NCBI GenBank assembly: GCA_018894105.1
Contig: CM032118.1
Location: forward strand, 34,948,690 to 35,012,689
Direction: 5' to 3'
Source: Jacaranda mimosifolia
Lineage: Eukaryota; Streptophyta; Magnoliopsida; Lamiales; Bignoniaceae
DNA: 64,000 nucleotides
The translations under genes were made by a program, and so were the position numbers. This document shows, one piece after another, positions 22,740-34,691 of the stretch. The notes beneath the pieces are model-generated. The model was not told the DNA's origin. It worked only from the letters and a program-made list of their open reading frames with translations, and searched no databases. Every line of letters begins with the position of its first letter. Within the stretch, counting starts at the first letter, position 1.

Positions 22740-24712
22740 TTATCAATTAAGTACCTACACACTAGTGTAAAGCATCATTGTTATAAATTTATTATTTGAC
22801 ATCAATGTAGGATTAATATTCATGCTATGATAGTTGAATAAGGACCAAAATAAGTCAAATTGAAAACAACTGCAACACCAACTTTTAATGCCATTTTGGA
22901 GATTTTCAATACTAAATATGAAAAAACTAATACTTACTTTCATCGTCACCAATACTTTATCATATAATAAGAAAATATGCAACATTATACTCAACGAGTT
23001 TTATGGCCTATTTTTTTCTCTTGATTTTGGATAAATAGAAACATTTCACATGTACTAGAACACATAAATCAAGTGTCTTAATACTGATAGTTTAGAGGAA
23101 CCACATGTAGTAATGGTTGGTAAAAAGCTACTTAAATTTCAGTAAATTATGTTCTCCTTCACACTACATGATTGAAGGTGATATCATATCATGCTACTTT
23201 ATATAATATGAATTATGGTTGGTAACTTCTTTTAATCCCGTTTTGAAGAGTTCTAGTAGCGATAATTCCGAAAATAGTACTACATATCAGTCAACCAATA
23301 CTTTATTCCCTTGTGATTAATGGAATTTTGCAACACTATACTTGATGCGTTTTATGGCCAATTTTAACTCGCTGTATTATATAAAAGTAAATGCACTACT
23401 AATATTACTCACATATTTTGTCATCAACGTTGTAGTATAAATGTTGTGGCATATTCATTACATATATGATAGCACTACTAGGGTTTTATAGCTAAATGTG
23501 TCTTAGGACTAAGATTCGAAATTATAATGGTCAAACAAGGACTAGAGGTGTTAGATTGGGCAAAAATTAGAATGTTTATTACTGTGTATCATAAATGCAA
23601 TATCTCGTATTAGAAAATGTGTACTTTGCTGTTTAAAATAACAATTCAAGCTCAATATCTAAATTGTGATTGAATGATCTGATACTCACCTATTGTATGA
23701 CCTAATTTGCCTTAATTTATTGGAGAAAAATATATAAAATTATTTAAAATAATCAAAACATGTTTTAATTAGGTAATGGTTGGAATATATACGTATCCAA
23801 ATGGTCGGGAAGGCAATAACTAGTGTAAATCACCATTATAGGTGGTAAATATTTCATTTTGATATTAACATTGTAGCTTAAAAAGGGTTTCACGGGTCTA
23901 TCCATCCAATAAGGACAAAGATATTTGAATTGAATAATGTTTAAAACGTATTAAAATTGATACCACATGTTAATAATACTTCAAATTAAGAAACTAATGC
24001 TACAATAGAGTGTTTTTATACTCACTCAAATTTTGCCTCAATTTATTAGGAAACAACATTTAAGACTATCCAAATAATCAAATCATGTGATCTTTTGACA
24101 ATAGTTTGGATACGCATGTGTTCAAATGACTAAAAAATAACTATTGACATCCAACCACTTATGTTCTCCTTCTCACTAGTGTAAAGCTTCACTATAGTGG
24201 TGATTGTGTCATTTTGACACCAACATCGTAGCATAAGCAGGACTTTGTGACTATATCCATCCTAGAAATAATAAATCATGATGGTCGAGCAAGGACTTCA
24301 ATATTTAAATTTAACATTTGAAATATATTAAGAACAATACCATATTTCATAAATATATTACCTTATTTTTGTAGATTAATACTTGAGTATAGAGAAATAA
24401 TACTTAAGGAATCAGTACTATTTTAAAAATATTTTTAGAATCACTTGTAGTACGGTCTGATTTGTCTCAATTTAATGGGAAAACCACATATAAAACCATC
24501 AAAAATAATCAAATCATGTTACCCCCTAGTAATAGTTGGGATACACACATGTTCAAATGTTTAGGAGACAAGCAATGACATCTAATTGCTAATGTTCTCC
24601 TTTATACTGATGTAAAGTATCACTATAGATGGTAAATGTATCATTTTGACATTAATATTGTAGTAAAAATAAGGTTCACAATTATATCTATCCTATGACT
24701 GGGAAATCATAC
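22740..24712 (+). repeat. Degenerate long-period tandem repeat (about 330-430 bp units)
   Basis: Recurring blocks in constant order: a TTGCCTCAATTTATTGG-like block (about 23705, 24030, 24460), then ATAATCAAATCATGT, then GTTCAAATG, then TTCTCCTT..CACTAGTGTAAAG (about 22760, 23820, 24175, 24605), then CATTTTGACATTAACATTGTAG. Copies are very diverged and carry indels. The last copy is cut by the LTR at 24713. No coding frames of note. Confidence 0.6.
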
Positions 24713-25008
24713 TGTAACACCCCTAGAAATCGTATAATTGGTGGAGTTATATTTAATATTATTTTTGGGGAATTTTATTAATTTTTATTCAATTTTGAAA
24801 GTTTTGGGGGTTAAAATATAAATAGGAAAAAACTTAATTAAACAACATTTAAAAGTTTTTCAACATGGAATTATTTTAGGTCAACTAGGTTAATGTCATG
24901 TACTCCTCAGCTGGGGGACTTAATTAAAAGCAGAATTAACTTATGGGAGTCTAATTGAGAGATTGAGATAAATCTTAAGGGCTAATCTGGGATTTCTGAC
25001 AGTTGCCT

Positions 25009-25015
25009 TTATATA
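25009..25015 (+). promoter_or_regulatory. Probable TATA box of solo LTR
   Basis: TTATATA in CCTTTATATAGCCTCC, followed by a pyrimidine-rich leader, as expected for an LTR promoter. Confidence 0.45.
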
Positions 25016-26351
25016 GCCTCCCCCCCTCACCATTTTTCTCATTTCTTCACCGCACACTATGGATCTTCTCTTCAGCGATCATCTCCGGCGATGGCCCATA
25101 CTAGAAAATCAACCTAGCCAAACTCTTCCTTACCTCGCCAGAACCCAATAGTGTGACATACAATGAAATTCGACTAGTGGGCCGTTGGGAAATTGAAGGT
25201 AAAAATTTAGCCACGACAGTGAGTGGCGGGGTCGACAGAGCAGCAGCGGAAGCAGTAATCTAGGCTGTGATTCTTGTAGCTCTCAGCTCAAGGAACAACT
25301 AGATACCCTCACTTTCCAATTTCACCCACAAGAGCCGACGGGATTTGGCAAAACGAGCAGTGGCGGCGAGTGGTGGCGCTGCAATTGACCCTCAATTTGG
25401 TAGTAAACTAGGAAATTGAGTTGGGCATTTGCATGGTGGTGTTGAGACGCTTCTATTGGTGCTAGCCGACAGCAGTACATGGTAGTGGAAGCAGATGATG
25501 GATGACGGCCGTTCTAAGGCAGTTTACTGCCTCATCGCGGTAGTCGTGCATGTGGAGTTGGTTTGTAACGATTGTGCCCCAATATCAAGATTTGGTATAT
25601 ATGAGTTGGAATTGAGATTTGATACATTAATGATGTTCTTGAGATTATTTTGCTCAATTTATGTATTTTGTAGTAAATATGGAAGATTGTGATATGGGAT
25701 CAGGATATGAGACATGCATGTATATTTATATAAGCTTAGTGGACCTGAATTTATTATATTATATGATAATCTTGGTTAAATAAGTTAATTATATGATAAA
25801 ACCCTAATTTTTTATAATTTAGCACTAAGTGACAAAACTTGGAATATTGCTAATAGTTTGACCTATATAATCGACCTTGCGTAACATTGCAAGGATAATT
25901 ATATAATTTAAGGATCTAATTTTATTCCTTTATTGTAGCAAATATAACCCTCATAAATATTTCTGTATTATCGGCACAATTAGTGTGTCACCTCTCGACG
26001 AAATCAAAAATGAACCCTAAAGTACAATATTAACGGTATAGCGACCGATGATATACTATCCATTAAATTATGGTTATAGGGTCAAAATGAGTGTTATGAC
26101 AATAAGTTTATTCTTTTGATTAGGTAACGAGGAGCAGGATCCCATAGATCAGTAGCTTGGGATAACATCTTTGTGAATGTTAGGGTGATAGTCTATTTAC
26201 TCTTTTATTTTCTAGGAAGTGAATGTTCTCTGATTTGCTCGGATTTCTTTGATCAACTGAATTCCTTGGTTTTGCTTCTGTTAAAATTGATTGTATCCGT
26301 TCTGGTGCCAAGAACCATCATTTCTTTACTTGTTATTGTCCAGTACAATCC

Positions 26352-26720
26352 ATGGCCTTGTTAGCATATTTAATTTCATTATGTATATTATTTGTTTGGC
26401 CTTGGCGGCATACCTAATTTTATTCGGTATATCATCTGTTTGGCCTTGCTAGCATATTTGAATTGTTCTACATATTATTATCTGGCCTTGTCGGCAATTT
26501 GTTTGTTGATTGTAATGGTATATATACATGCACGGGAAAATCTGTATGGGCCGAGTGCCAATCACAGCAGAATGCTTGGATATCTGTGATGCACTGAGTG
26601 GTATGCTTGGGCGTCAGTGATGTGCTAAGCTATATGCTTGGGCATCATTATGTGCCGAGCTATCATGCTTGGATTTTTGTTATTTGCCGAGCTATCATGC
26701 CTGGGTTTTTATTCTGTTTT
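26352..26720 (+). repeat. Two short tandem arrays inside the solo LTR
   Basis: First: about 45-base units beginning GGCCTTG(T/G/C)...GGCA (four copies from about 26352). Second: about 45-base units beginning ATGCTTGG(G/A) with GTGCCGAGCTATC (five copies from about 26571). The solo LTR at 28637 has a different 45-base array at the corresponding place. Confidence 0.65.
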
Positions 26721-27460
26721 GGAGGAATAAAGGGAATTTGATATGCATGTTATGCTTTGGGATTGTTTGAATTGCGTATTATGCTAGGGGTTGTTTGATC
26801 ATATTTATACTCTGTTCAAGGAGCAATAAGGACAGAGAGGTTTCCATTTGTTGAAATTGATAATATTTATGTTCTGGCATATTCGTAATTCTTGTTGTAA
26901 TATCGTGCCAGTTGATAATCTATTGAATTACTGATTCTTCTACATATCCTTTTGTCTGCTTATTATGCTTCCCCTCACTAAGTCTTTTGGACTGGCCCAT
27001 TTTTTTATTCTATTATTTCCTTCCCAAACAGGTATAAAAGAGAATTGAGGGCTAATAACTTAGCCTGAAGGGACTATTTTGTAATAGGTTAGGTGATTAT
27101 ATATACATAAAGGCTCACCTAATCGTTATGCTGTGACCTAGGGATGTTGTGATATGTCAAGTCTGAATCTAAGATCGATGGTATGTATATATTGTGTTTC
27201 ATGAGATGACATTTTAGGCTTGTACCTAATTGTAGCCTAGAATTGAGATTGTTGATGTGTTGAATGTTATTGGGAGACTTATGGCAATATCATGTATCGT
27301 TTTTATTGATTCTTAATTTTAAAGTCCAAATTTGCATTTCAACTACTCCCTAAGACAAAGCCAGAATATTGAGGTTTAGGATTTAGGTATATTTAATTTT
27401 TATGCATTTAATATGTAACACTCACTATTTAATTAAAAAATAATGTATGGGTTTTATTCT

Positions 27461-28101
27461 TTAAGTATGTAAGTGAAATGTAACATAGATCACAACTGTA
27501 TAAAATTTTTGAGATTTTCGACCAAATTTATTATTCTTGAAGTTCGATACAAAGGAAAAGCATAAAACATAAAACATAATTACAAAGTTGGAAGAATCAA
27601 TGATGTCAGGCTTGGGCTTGGGCTTGATTGTGGGCTTGTTGTCTTGCATGTGTTTGGGCTTGGGCGTCGGCTTCAAAAAAATTTGATGGAAAGTAGAAGG
27701 ACCAACGTTGGGATGTTGATGAGATGTAGAACCATCACTATAAATATCATGGATCCCAAAATTTGTAAAGCCATCTGTTATGGTGGGCAAGTCAGGAATC
27801 CCTACCTATATGTGTAGAATTGTATGCTCATATTTGCCACTAAATTGAGTGGCATATTGGTCTCCTCCCAAGGGACTTTGTTGAGATGTAAAGTACTACC
27901 CAAATGATATTGCATTAAAAGTGACATGTAGGATCCATGCTCCCCTCGCAATAACATGTCTTGCATATTATTAGGGTGTATTGGTTTAGCCTCGATGAAC
28001 AACTCCACACTATTTATGCCAGCCCTCGGGCCTAACAAGTTTGACAAATTAATGTCATTTTCCACTTGCATGATTGTTGATATGCGAGTCTCCTTATCCA
28101 A
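27461..28101 (-). pseudogene. Two adjacent minus-strand open frames, unassigned
   Basis: 28101-27802 (99 residues, from ATG) and 27790-27461 (109 residues) lie end to end on the minus strand in different frames. The first contains LLGPRAGINSVELFIEAKPI and HGSYMSLLMQYHLGSTLHLN and looks like real protein rather than random translation. The second has a proline/lysine-rich stretch (KPTPKPKHM, IKPKPKP). I do not recognise the family. The nearness to dispersed segment A (starting 28148) suggests a transposon-encoded protein. A frame break between them suggests decay. Confidence 0.4.
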
Positions 28102-28636
28102 ATGAAATATATGTGAGTAGTCACTTATAAATGAAATATTATTTATAAATGATAATTCTTGATTAACGTATTAATATATAATCATATACTGCAGTTTCAC
28201 AAGCCTATTTTGGCCAAGGTTCTAACATTACAAGCATCCCTTCACGAGTTAATATATTACATCAACTAAAGTAAATACAGAATATAGTAAACTTATAGAC
28301 ACATGCTTCAATCACTTGCATTTTATAAAATAGTATATTTATTAAAAAAAAATTAAAATTTATACTACATTTTTATGGTCTCATTTTCAATATTTTAAAA
28401 AAATTAATTAATTAAATTTTAAATATAAAATAAAATTTTCTATATTAAATTACATACAATAATATTAGGGTTGATGTCAGCCCTAATATTATTCCCAAGA
28501 GCAACAAAAAAATTCAAACATAAAAAAAGGAATTAAAAAAAAAAAGAAATTCCCAAAGAGGTGTGGGTGGACTTCAATGCAAATTGCCTCAACAGTTTGT
28601 GTGCAACAATTACAGATTTAGAGGCGTGGCCCCAGG

Positions 28637-31475
28637 TGTAACACCCCTGAAATTCGGTATTTCGGAAATAATAAAAAAAGACGCAATTACAAGAAAAAGA
28701 GAAGTTTTGGGGTTAATTTATAATTTGAGGAAAGTGGATTGAACCAAATTTGGAAACTCTTGGGGTTGCTTGGTAATTATTTTGGGTCAAAGGGGTCAAA
28801 TTAAGCATAAATTATTTCTTGGGGTTGAATTGAAGTGTCGCAATTTTCCTGGAGGACCTAATTAAAGAAGGAGATAATTTTGGGGGGCCAATCTGAAATC
28901 TGGAAAAGTTGGATTTGAAGAAAAATCTGGCAAATTGAATTTCTTTCCCATTTTCATTTCTTCTTCCTTTTTCCTCCTCCTGCACCGTGACCACCTTCAC
29001 CCGGCGATCTCTACTCCGGCAACCACCTTTCACCAAACCAAACTGACCAAACCTTTCCTCTCACTCCCAGCTTCACTTTGATGCCTCATGCATACCATTT
29101 CGCCGACGGGATCACCGAATTCTTGAAGCTCAAAGTGGGGTGGCGATGGCAGACGGTGGCCAAGACTTATTTTTGGGCATGTTTTCTGGTAGCTCTTGGC
29201 GTGAGGAAGCTTGATATACCCTTGCATGAGAGTTTGGCGCAGCGGCAGAGGCTGGAAATAGTGATTAGAGACAACGACGAGGAAACCCATTTGGTGGCGG
29301 TTGAGCTCGATTGAGGGTGGTCTAGGCTGAGGAACTAGAAACTAATTGTAGGGTTGGATTTAGGAGCTCGAGAGGAACATTTTGATAGCTTTGGCTTTTC
29401 TGGCGGCGGCAGACGGCGACGCTCCAGCGGTGCTCCGGCAACCCCCAAATAGTATTTTCAGCTCATCACGATGATTGTGGTGGTGCTCTTGGTTTGTGAT
29501 TTGGAGGCCTCGATAAGAAATTTGGGTATTAAGGAGTGTGAGGATTAAGCTTTAATTGGTTGTACCTTGTTATATGTATTATGCATATGTTGCACTTCCC
29601 TAATTTAGCTTGTACTTATGTAGTAAGAATTATGGTATATGGATATATATATGTAGTTCCCATGCAAGGAGGCATATAAGTTAATGAACCCAGATATTGC
29701 CATGATATGATAATTTGAGATTAATTGAGTTAATTAAAAGATTTGAGCCTTAACTTGTGGATTTATGGATTTGGAACCAAGTGATAGTAATTCGGCCATT
29801 ATTGTGAAATTTGGATGATATGATGAGAATGACTATGTAATTAAGGACTAGTTATTGCTGAGTTATTGATTTAATATGAAAACGAGATTAATGTGGGAAT
29901 AATCAATCTTATTGGTCATTATTGGGTCAATCGCGCCGTTTAAGTTTTAAACTATCATGTTAATATGGTTATTTAGTGAATTTGGATTAATGATAAGCAT
30001 GATAGTGATGCTGGGAGTCAAATATGGATTTTGATTTTAATTATACTATTTTGGTTAGGTAAAGTGGAGTTTGGACCCAAGGACCAATAGACAATAGATT
30101 GTGGTAGCTTTCTCTGAGACTACAAGAGGTGAGGGTCTGCCAATCTAGCACTTCATTTCACTTTTCGGTATTTGTGATAAACCCCTGTGAGGGTTACTGT
30201 TTCTGAACTGACTGTATTGTTATTGAAATCCATGATCTATTAAGATCTCTTTGATATTCTGTTATTTGATTCGGACACCCCTGTGAGGGTTATTTCTATT
30301 ATAATTTTGTTTTCTGTTTGTTCTGCGCCCAGAACATTTATCTGATATATGTTATCTAATCGTTCTGTTATCTATCCTATTATCTGTACTATTATGATAT
30401 CTGTACTATCACTATTTACCCTGTCGGCATTATTGTTATCTGGTATTAGCAATGTGCTAGGGATTACCCCCTAGGCATCTATGTCAACTGTACTAGGTAC
30501 TTGTACTTGTCTGTAAGTCTAATACGTCAAGGGCTATTTTCTGAGTACTTGTCTGTAAGTATGAGATGTCAAGGGCTATTCCTTGAGTATTATGTTCTAT
30601 GTACACTAGGGGCTATTCCCTGGGTATTCAGTTTGTCAGCCATTCCTAGGTATGGGCGATGTGTCAGGGCTATTCCTGGGTATCTACCATCTATTTGTTT
30701 GTGATGTGCTAGGGCTATTCTTGGGCATCTACCATCTATTTGTTTGTGATGTGCTAGGGCTATTCTTGGGCATCTACTATCTGTTTGTCTGTGATGTGTG
30801 AGGTCTACTCTTGGGCATCTACCATCTGCCGGCGACTGTCGTATACCAAGCTGTCACGCTTGGATATAAGACTGACTGAAATGTAAATGTTATTCAGGAC
30901 TGTTTTGTTCAACTATAAGCTAACTGACCGACTGTATTATGCATGTTAGACTGTTTGAACGTATCCTGTTGTATTTCTATTAAGTGTTGATTGATGATAT
31001 GTTGAGTCGAATTCTTCCTCGATAGATCCCCATTATATATGTTACAATTATCCCTCACTAAGTCCTTTGGACTTACCGCCCCATTTATCTTGATTTTCTC
31101 AGACAGGTATAAAGTGAAGAATATGAGGTTACAACTTGGAGAGAAGAAATACCTTTTGTAATAGAATGGGTGCTCAGATGTTTAATAGGGTTCACTTGAA
31201 TGCTGTAATTGGATTTAGTGACATTGCGGCATGTCAGGATTGATGTCGGTGACGTGATGCCTGTATATGTTTTGTTAGATGTAAGAAGTTGAATTATGAC
31301 TTATTTAATGTTTTGAAGAGTTAGTAAGTTGAAATCCATTGCTATATGTCTTTGATAAGGTTTGAAAATTTTTTTTGATGGGATTATTGACTGTATAGCT
31401 TATTCCTTGGCTTGAATTAAGATTGAACTGAAGTGGTGCCTCAGTTTAGGTGCTATCCCGATATGAGGCGCTACA
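28637..31475 (+). mobile_element. Gypsy-type solo LTR, 2839 bp, TSD CCAGG
   Basis: Starts TGTAACACCCCTGAAATTCG and ends TATGAGGCGCTACA, with CCAGG at 28632-28636 and 31476-31480. The intact neighbour sequence in segment A copy 1 shows the site without an insert. The block CACCGTGACCACCTTCACCC and following at about 28983 is shared with the LTRs of the TR-GAG element. There is no primer site or coding sequence between the ends, so this is a solo LTR left by LTR-LTR recombination. Frames at 28812-29314 and 30501-30704 are LTR sequence. Confidence 0.9.
30530..30830 (+). repeat. 45-base tandem array inside the solo LTR
   Basis: The word AGGGCTATTC recurs at 30666, 30711 and 30756, exactly 45 apart, each followed by TTGGGCATCTACCATCT or similar. 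More diverged copies extend to both sides (from about 30530). Confidence 0.85.
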
Positions 31476-31516
31476 CCAGGCCATGCCTCTTAATTATCCG
31501 ATTAAAAAAAAAAAAA

Positions 31517-31688
31517 GGAAAAGATAGCTAGAGGCGTGGCTACCTTACCATACTTTTATAAATTCTCCAGAATTACGGTTGTTTTGTAAAAAAAAAAAAA
31601 AAGGAAAAGATAGCTAGAGGCGTGGCTACCTTACTATACTTTTATAAATTCTCCAGAATTACGGTTGTTTTGTAAAAAAAAATAATTT
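31517..31688 (+). repeat. 86-base tandem duplication
   Basis: GGAAAAGATAGCTAGAGGCG starts at 31517 and again at 31603. The two units are almost identical, so this is a recent local duplication within segment A copy 2. Confidence 0.9.
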
Positions 31689-31700
31689 CTCACAATATTT

Positions 31701-32440
31701 TTATAAATTAGCCTCTTGGAGAAAATATTTTGAAGAAATGCATTGAGGAATATATAAAAATTAATATATTTAATTTTATTTTGGGAGCATATTTTTATAA
31801 TAGCTCAGTCATATTAGTTTTTATGAATATTAATGGTATCACATTAAAAATTTTCATCATTATATGTTGTTATAATTAGTTTATAATTGAATTTATATTT
31901 ATTAAGTAATACTTGAAAGACTTATATACTTGTATTCTTTTAATTTATTATATATCATATGATTTGAAATTACAAGATTTTTTCTTTAAAAATATTTATT
32001 AAAGACAGATGTATCCTACGAAGTATTTATTTTAATATATTCTTTATTTTTTAAAACTAATATCAAATATTGACGAAGATGTAGAAGATAATTCTTGACT
32101 CAGGAACTAAGTACATTACAAACTTAACGTCAAGCATTCACAATGTGAAGAAAGAAAATATGCGTGTGGAACTAATCAACTATATATATATATATATATA
32201 TATATGCCATTAACTCATTCTAATAATTCTCCATTGAAGGTGATAGTTTAGCAAACACAATCTTTGGATAGGAGAAAACATTGTGGAAAACGACACACGT
32301 TTCTGCATCATTAAATTTGGGTAAGAAAAGCAAGAAAAGTTATAGTCAAGTTTTAATTGTTAGCAAATTTTGGTCATAAGATATATAAGATCCTATATTA
32401 ATTTTAGCTAGCAGAAATTTCTTTAATTGAGTTACATCGT
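31701..32440 (-). repeat. Dispersed repeat segment C, copy 2 (inverted, without the MITE)
   Basis: Reverse complement of 15600-16100 plus 16575-16810. It serves as the empty site for the Harbinger-like MITE. An AT microsatellite lies at about 32181-32205, absent from copy 1. Confidence 0.75.
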
Positions 32441-32690
32441 TACATAGAAAGAATATAAGAAAGAACAGCTTCCTCCAGTGCATATGAGCTTAAATTTAAG
32501 AGGAAAAACAAACCAACCAAAATTTAATAGTTTAATAGACTGTTTAGGGGAACCAAGATTCGAGAAATTCATTAACTAGGGTACTCACTATTATAACTAG
32601 TTCACCTAAAATAAGTTCACGTATTAGCCGAGAACTGCATTTGTTATACTTTTTGTTGCACCGAAATCTTACTGATTCTCAAAGCATTAA
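32441..32690. other. AT-rich spacer
   Basis: Nothing identified; its last bases TAA form the TSD of the next element. Confidence 0.4.
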
Positions 32691-33163
32691 CACTAACAAA
32701 AATTATAAATTAGTAACAAAATAATAAGTGATAATACAAAAATTATCATTAATTAATTATATATATATATTAATTGACAAAAGATTTTATTTTATCACCT
32801 TAATGATTTTTACAAATTAAATAGCGACAAGATTAGTGTTTAAATTGTCACAATTAACGATTAGTGACACTCGTATGATGAAAACCTAGAGTGACAATGA
32901 AAATTTTGTCACAACTTATAATGACAGGTTTTATTGTTACTAGATTGTCACCAAATGGATGTCATTAATTATTAATAATGACAACTTAAAATATAAGTTT
33001 TTGTTGCTATTGAGCCATATTGTGACAAAATAAAAGTTATTATCACTTAAATAGGATTATTGGTGATAAAATAAAAATTATTGTCACTTAATACATATTA
33101 TCAGTGATAAATTTTACTTTGTCACTTATTATTTTATTATTAATATTACAATTTTTTATAGTA
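32691..33163. mobile_element. CACTA-like miniature element, 473 bp, TSD TAA
   Basis: Left end CACTAACAAAAATTATAAAT; right end, reverse complemented, TACTATAAAAAATTGTAATA. Both continue into AAAATAATAAGTGA. TAA flanks both ends (32688-32690, 33164-33166). The interior is packed with TTGTCAC/GTGACAA words in both orientations, like the subterminal transposase-binding repeats of CACTA (En/Spm) elements. No transposase gene. Confidence 0.75.
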
Positions 33164-33176
33164 TAATTTGCTTTAT

Positions 33177-33219
33177 GATATATATATATATATAGATAGA
33201 TAGATAGATAGATAGATAT
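33177..33219 (+). repeat. Compound (TA)n(GATA)n microsatellite
   Basis: TA repeats followed by about six to seven GATA repeats. A further (AT)n run is at about 33279-33298. Confidence 0.9.
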
Positions 33220-34602
33220 AACTCATCAATTTCTCAAATAAAACTGAACTCATGCCGTCTTATAACGATTAAAGACACACATATATATATATATATATTC
33301 TAAAAATGAAGAATTATAAATGTTTTATACATGTATGAGATTTCAGGATTTATCTTTTTTTCTGTCTTTTCATGATTTTCTGACTTTTTGATTTTCAATT
33401 TATAGCTATATACACAGATTTACATATGTATCTAGCTTACGCCTATCCTATGCTCAATTCTCAGGTAGACTATTAAGGGACTTCTAATGTTCAGAAAACG
33501 TAAAATAAAAGGGTATTTCATATAGATCAAATATTTTCTATATAATTGTTATGTTCCTCAATTTCTTTTTCATTTTTATTTTTATTTTTTTGGACGGGAA
33601 GAGGTGGAAATAGCGAAAATAACTTTTGTTATGAATGGTAGAGTAAGTTTGGCAAAACATAGAACCCCAAAACTTAAGATTGCCTAACCAATCTTGCCCC
33701 TGACATAAATAATTAGTGGGTTGAACTCGATAAGCCCGTTTAGACCTATTTTATATATAAAAAAAAAGTTAAAAAATACTCTTTAAGAAAAGATAATATC
33801 ACCATAACTTTCTAAATATGAGAAAATAATATTATTAACAAAAAATAGTTAATGTATATTTGTGTATCATGTTTATTTTTGAAAAATTATAAATTGCAAA
33901 CATTATTATTACTTACATATAAACAATCAACGCATAGTTATTTTTTATGACAATATTATAACTTTTATTATAAAATATATATGTAATATGCACATTATAC
34001 ATATATATGAGTATACATCACATTTATATATCCATAATAATAAAATCATACGTATATATGTATATATATGATATTAAAATGGGATGACTTCAAGTCCAGG
34101 ATCAAAATTTAGAATTCAAAACTCGCCCTATGATCTTTTTATAGTTTCAAGACCTACCCAAACAAGGAGGATTTGGATAGAGCTACCATGAACCACTGCC
34201 ATTCTTAGCGTTCGGCAAAGCACATGAAACTCACATATTGGTTTTTCGTGACATAATTGGTCAGAAAATCCACTTGATGGGAGTGCTTCAATAACCGTAT
34301 AATTAAGGGGTGAAGTGTTTTTAAGTTGCATTTTGTAATTAATATGCTAAAACGAGTAAGCTTAGAGGATGAAGTGCTACTTATGCTTTCATAAGTATTC
34401 CAAAGTTTCTCATAACACTTTTACTCCCCATAATTTTTCAAAATTCAACACTATGTTTGGTTGTGTTTTGGGCATTTTCCATAAAATATTTTGGGAAAAG
34501 GTGTTTTGGCAGTTAAATTTAGGGAATGCGCCAAATGTTTGGTTTTGTTTTGGGAAAATATAAAAAATGAAATTATATGTTTGGAATTGTTTTGTAGGAG
34601 AC
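33220..34602. other. AT-rich stretch without gene
   Basis: Several AT microsatellites and short frames (34128-34331, 34369-34563) with no family resemblance. Words like ATGTTTGGTT/GTTTTGGG near 34450-34540 hint at an unresolved MITE. Confidence 0.4.
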
Positions 34603-34691
34603 AAAAGTAACTGATTTAACATATACAGTATATATATATATATTGTATGTAGGATGAAATTGTATTGCAGGAGACAAAATCAGTTACTTTT
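34603..34691. repeat. Inverted repeat with 15-base arms
   Basis: AAAAGTAACTGATTT at 34603-34617 and AAATCAGTTACTTTT at 34677-34691, both following GGAGAC. The 59-base loop contains an AT microsatellite. Confidence 0.75.

Larger units (their letters stand above)
24713..27420 (+). mobile_element. Gypsy-type solo LTR (right end uncertain)
   Basis: Starts TGTAACACCCCTAGAAATCG, as in other gypsy LTRs here. Holds a TATA box at 25009-25015, a CCGGCGATGG region like that of the related LTRs, and short tandem arrays at 26352-26720. The best end is ...ATGTAACA at 27420, giving a length near the 2.8-kb LTR at 28637, but the flanks (CATAC, CTCAC) agree at only 3 of 5. It may be truncated. No internal retroelement genes nearby, so a solo LTR is the simplest reading. 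The frames at 25495-26589 are LTR sequence. Confidence 0.6.
28148..31700 (+). repeat. Dispersed repeat segment A, copy 2 (split by solo LTR)
   Basis: 28148-28636 and 31476-31700 match 10465-11100. The split is the LTR insertion at 28637-31475. It lies at GAGGCGTGGCC|CCAGG|GCCATGCCTC, that is, at the centre of a GC-rich hairpin. The right part contains an 86-base tandem duplication. Confidence 0.8.

Noticed and set aside
27361..27425. Clean right end and TSD for the solo LTR at 24713
   Set aside because: Candidate flanks CATAC and CTCAC agree at only 3 of 5, so the end is marked uncertain.
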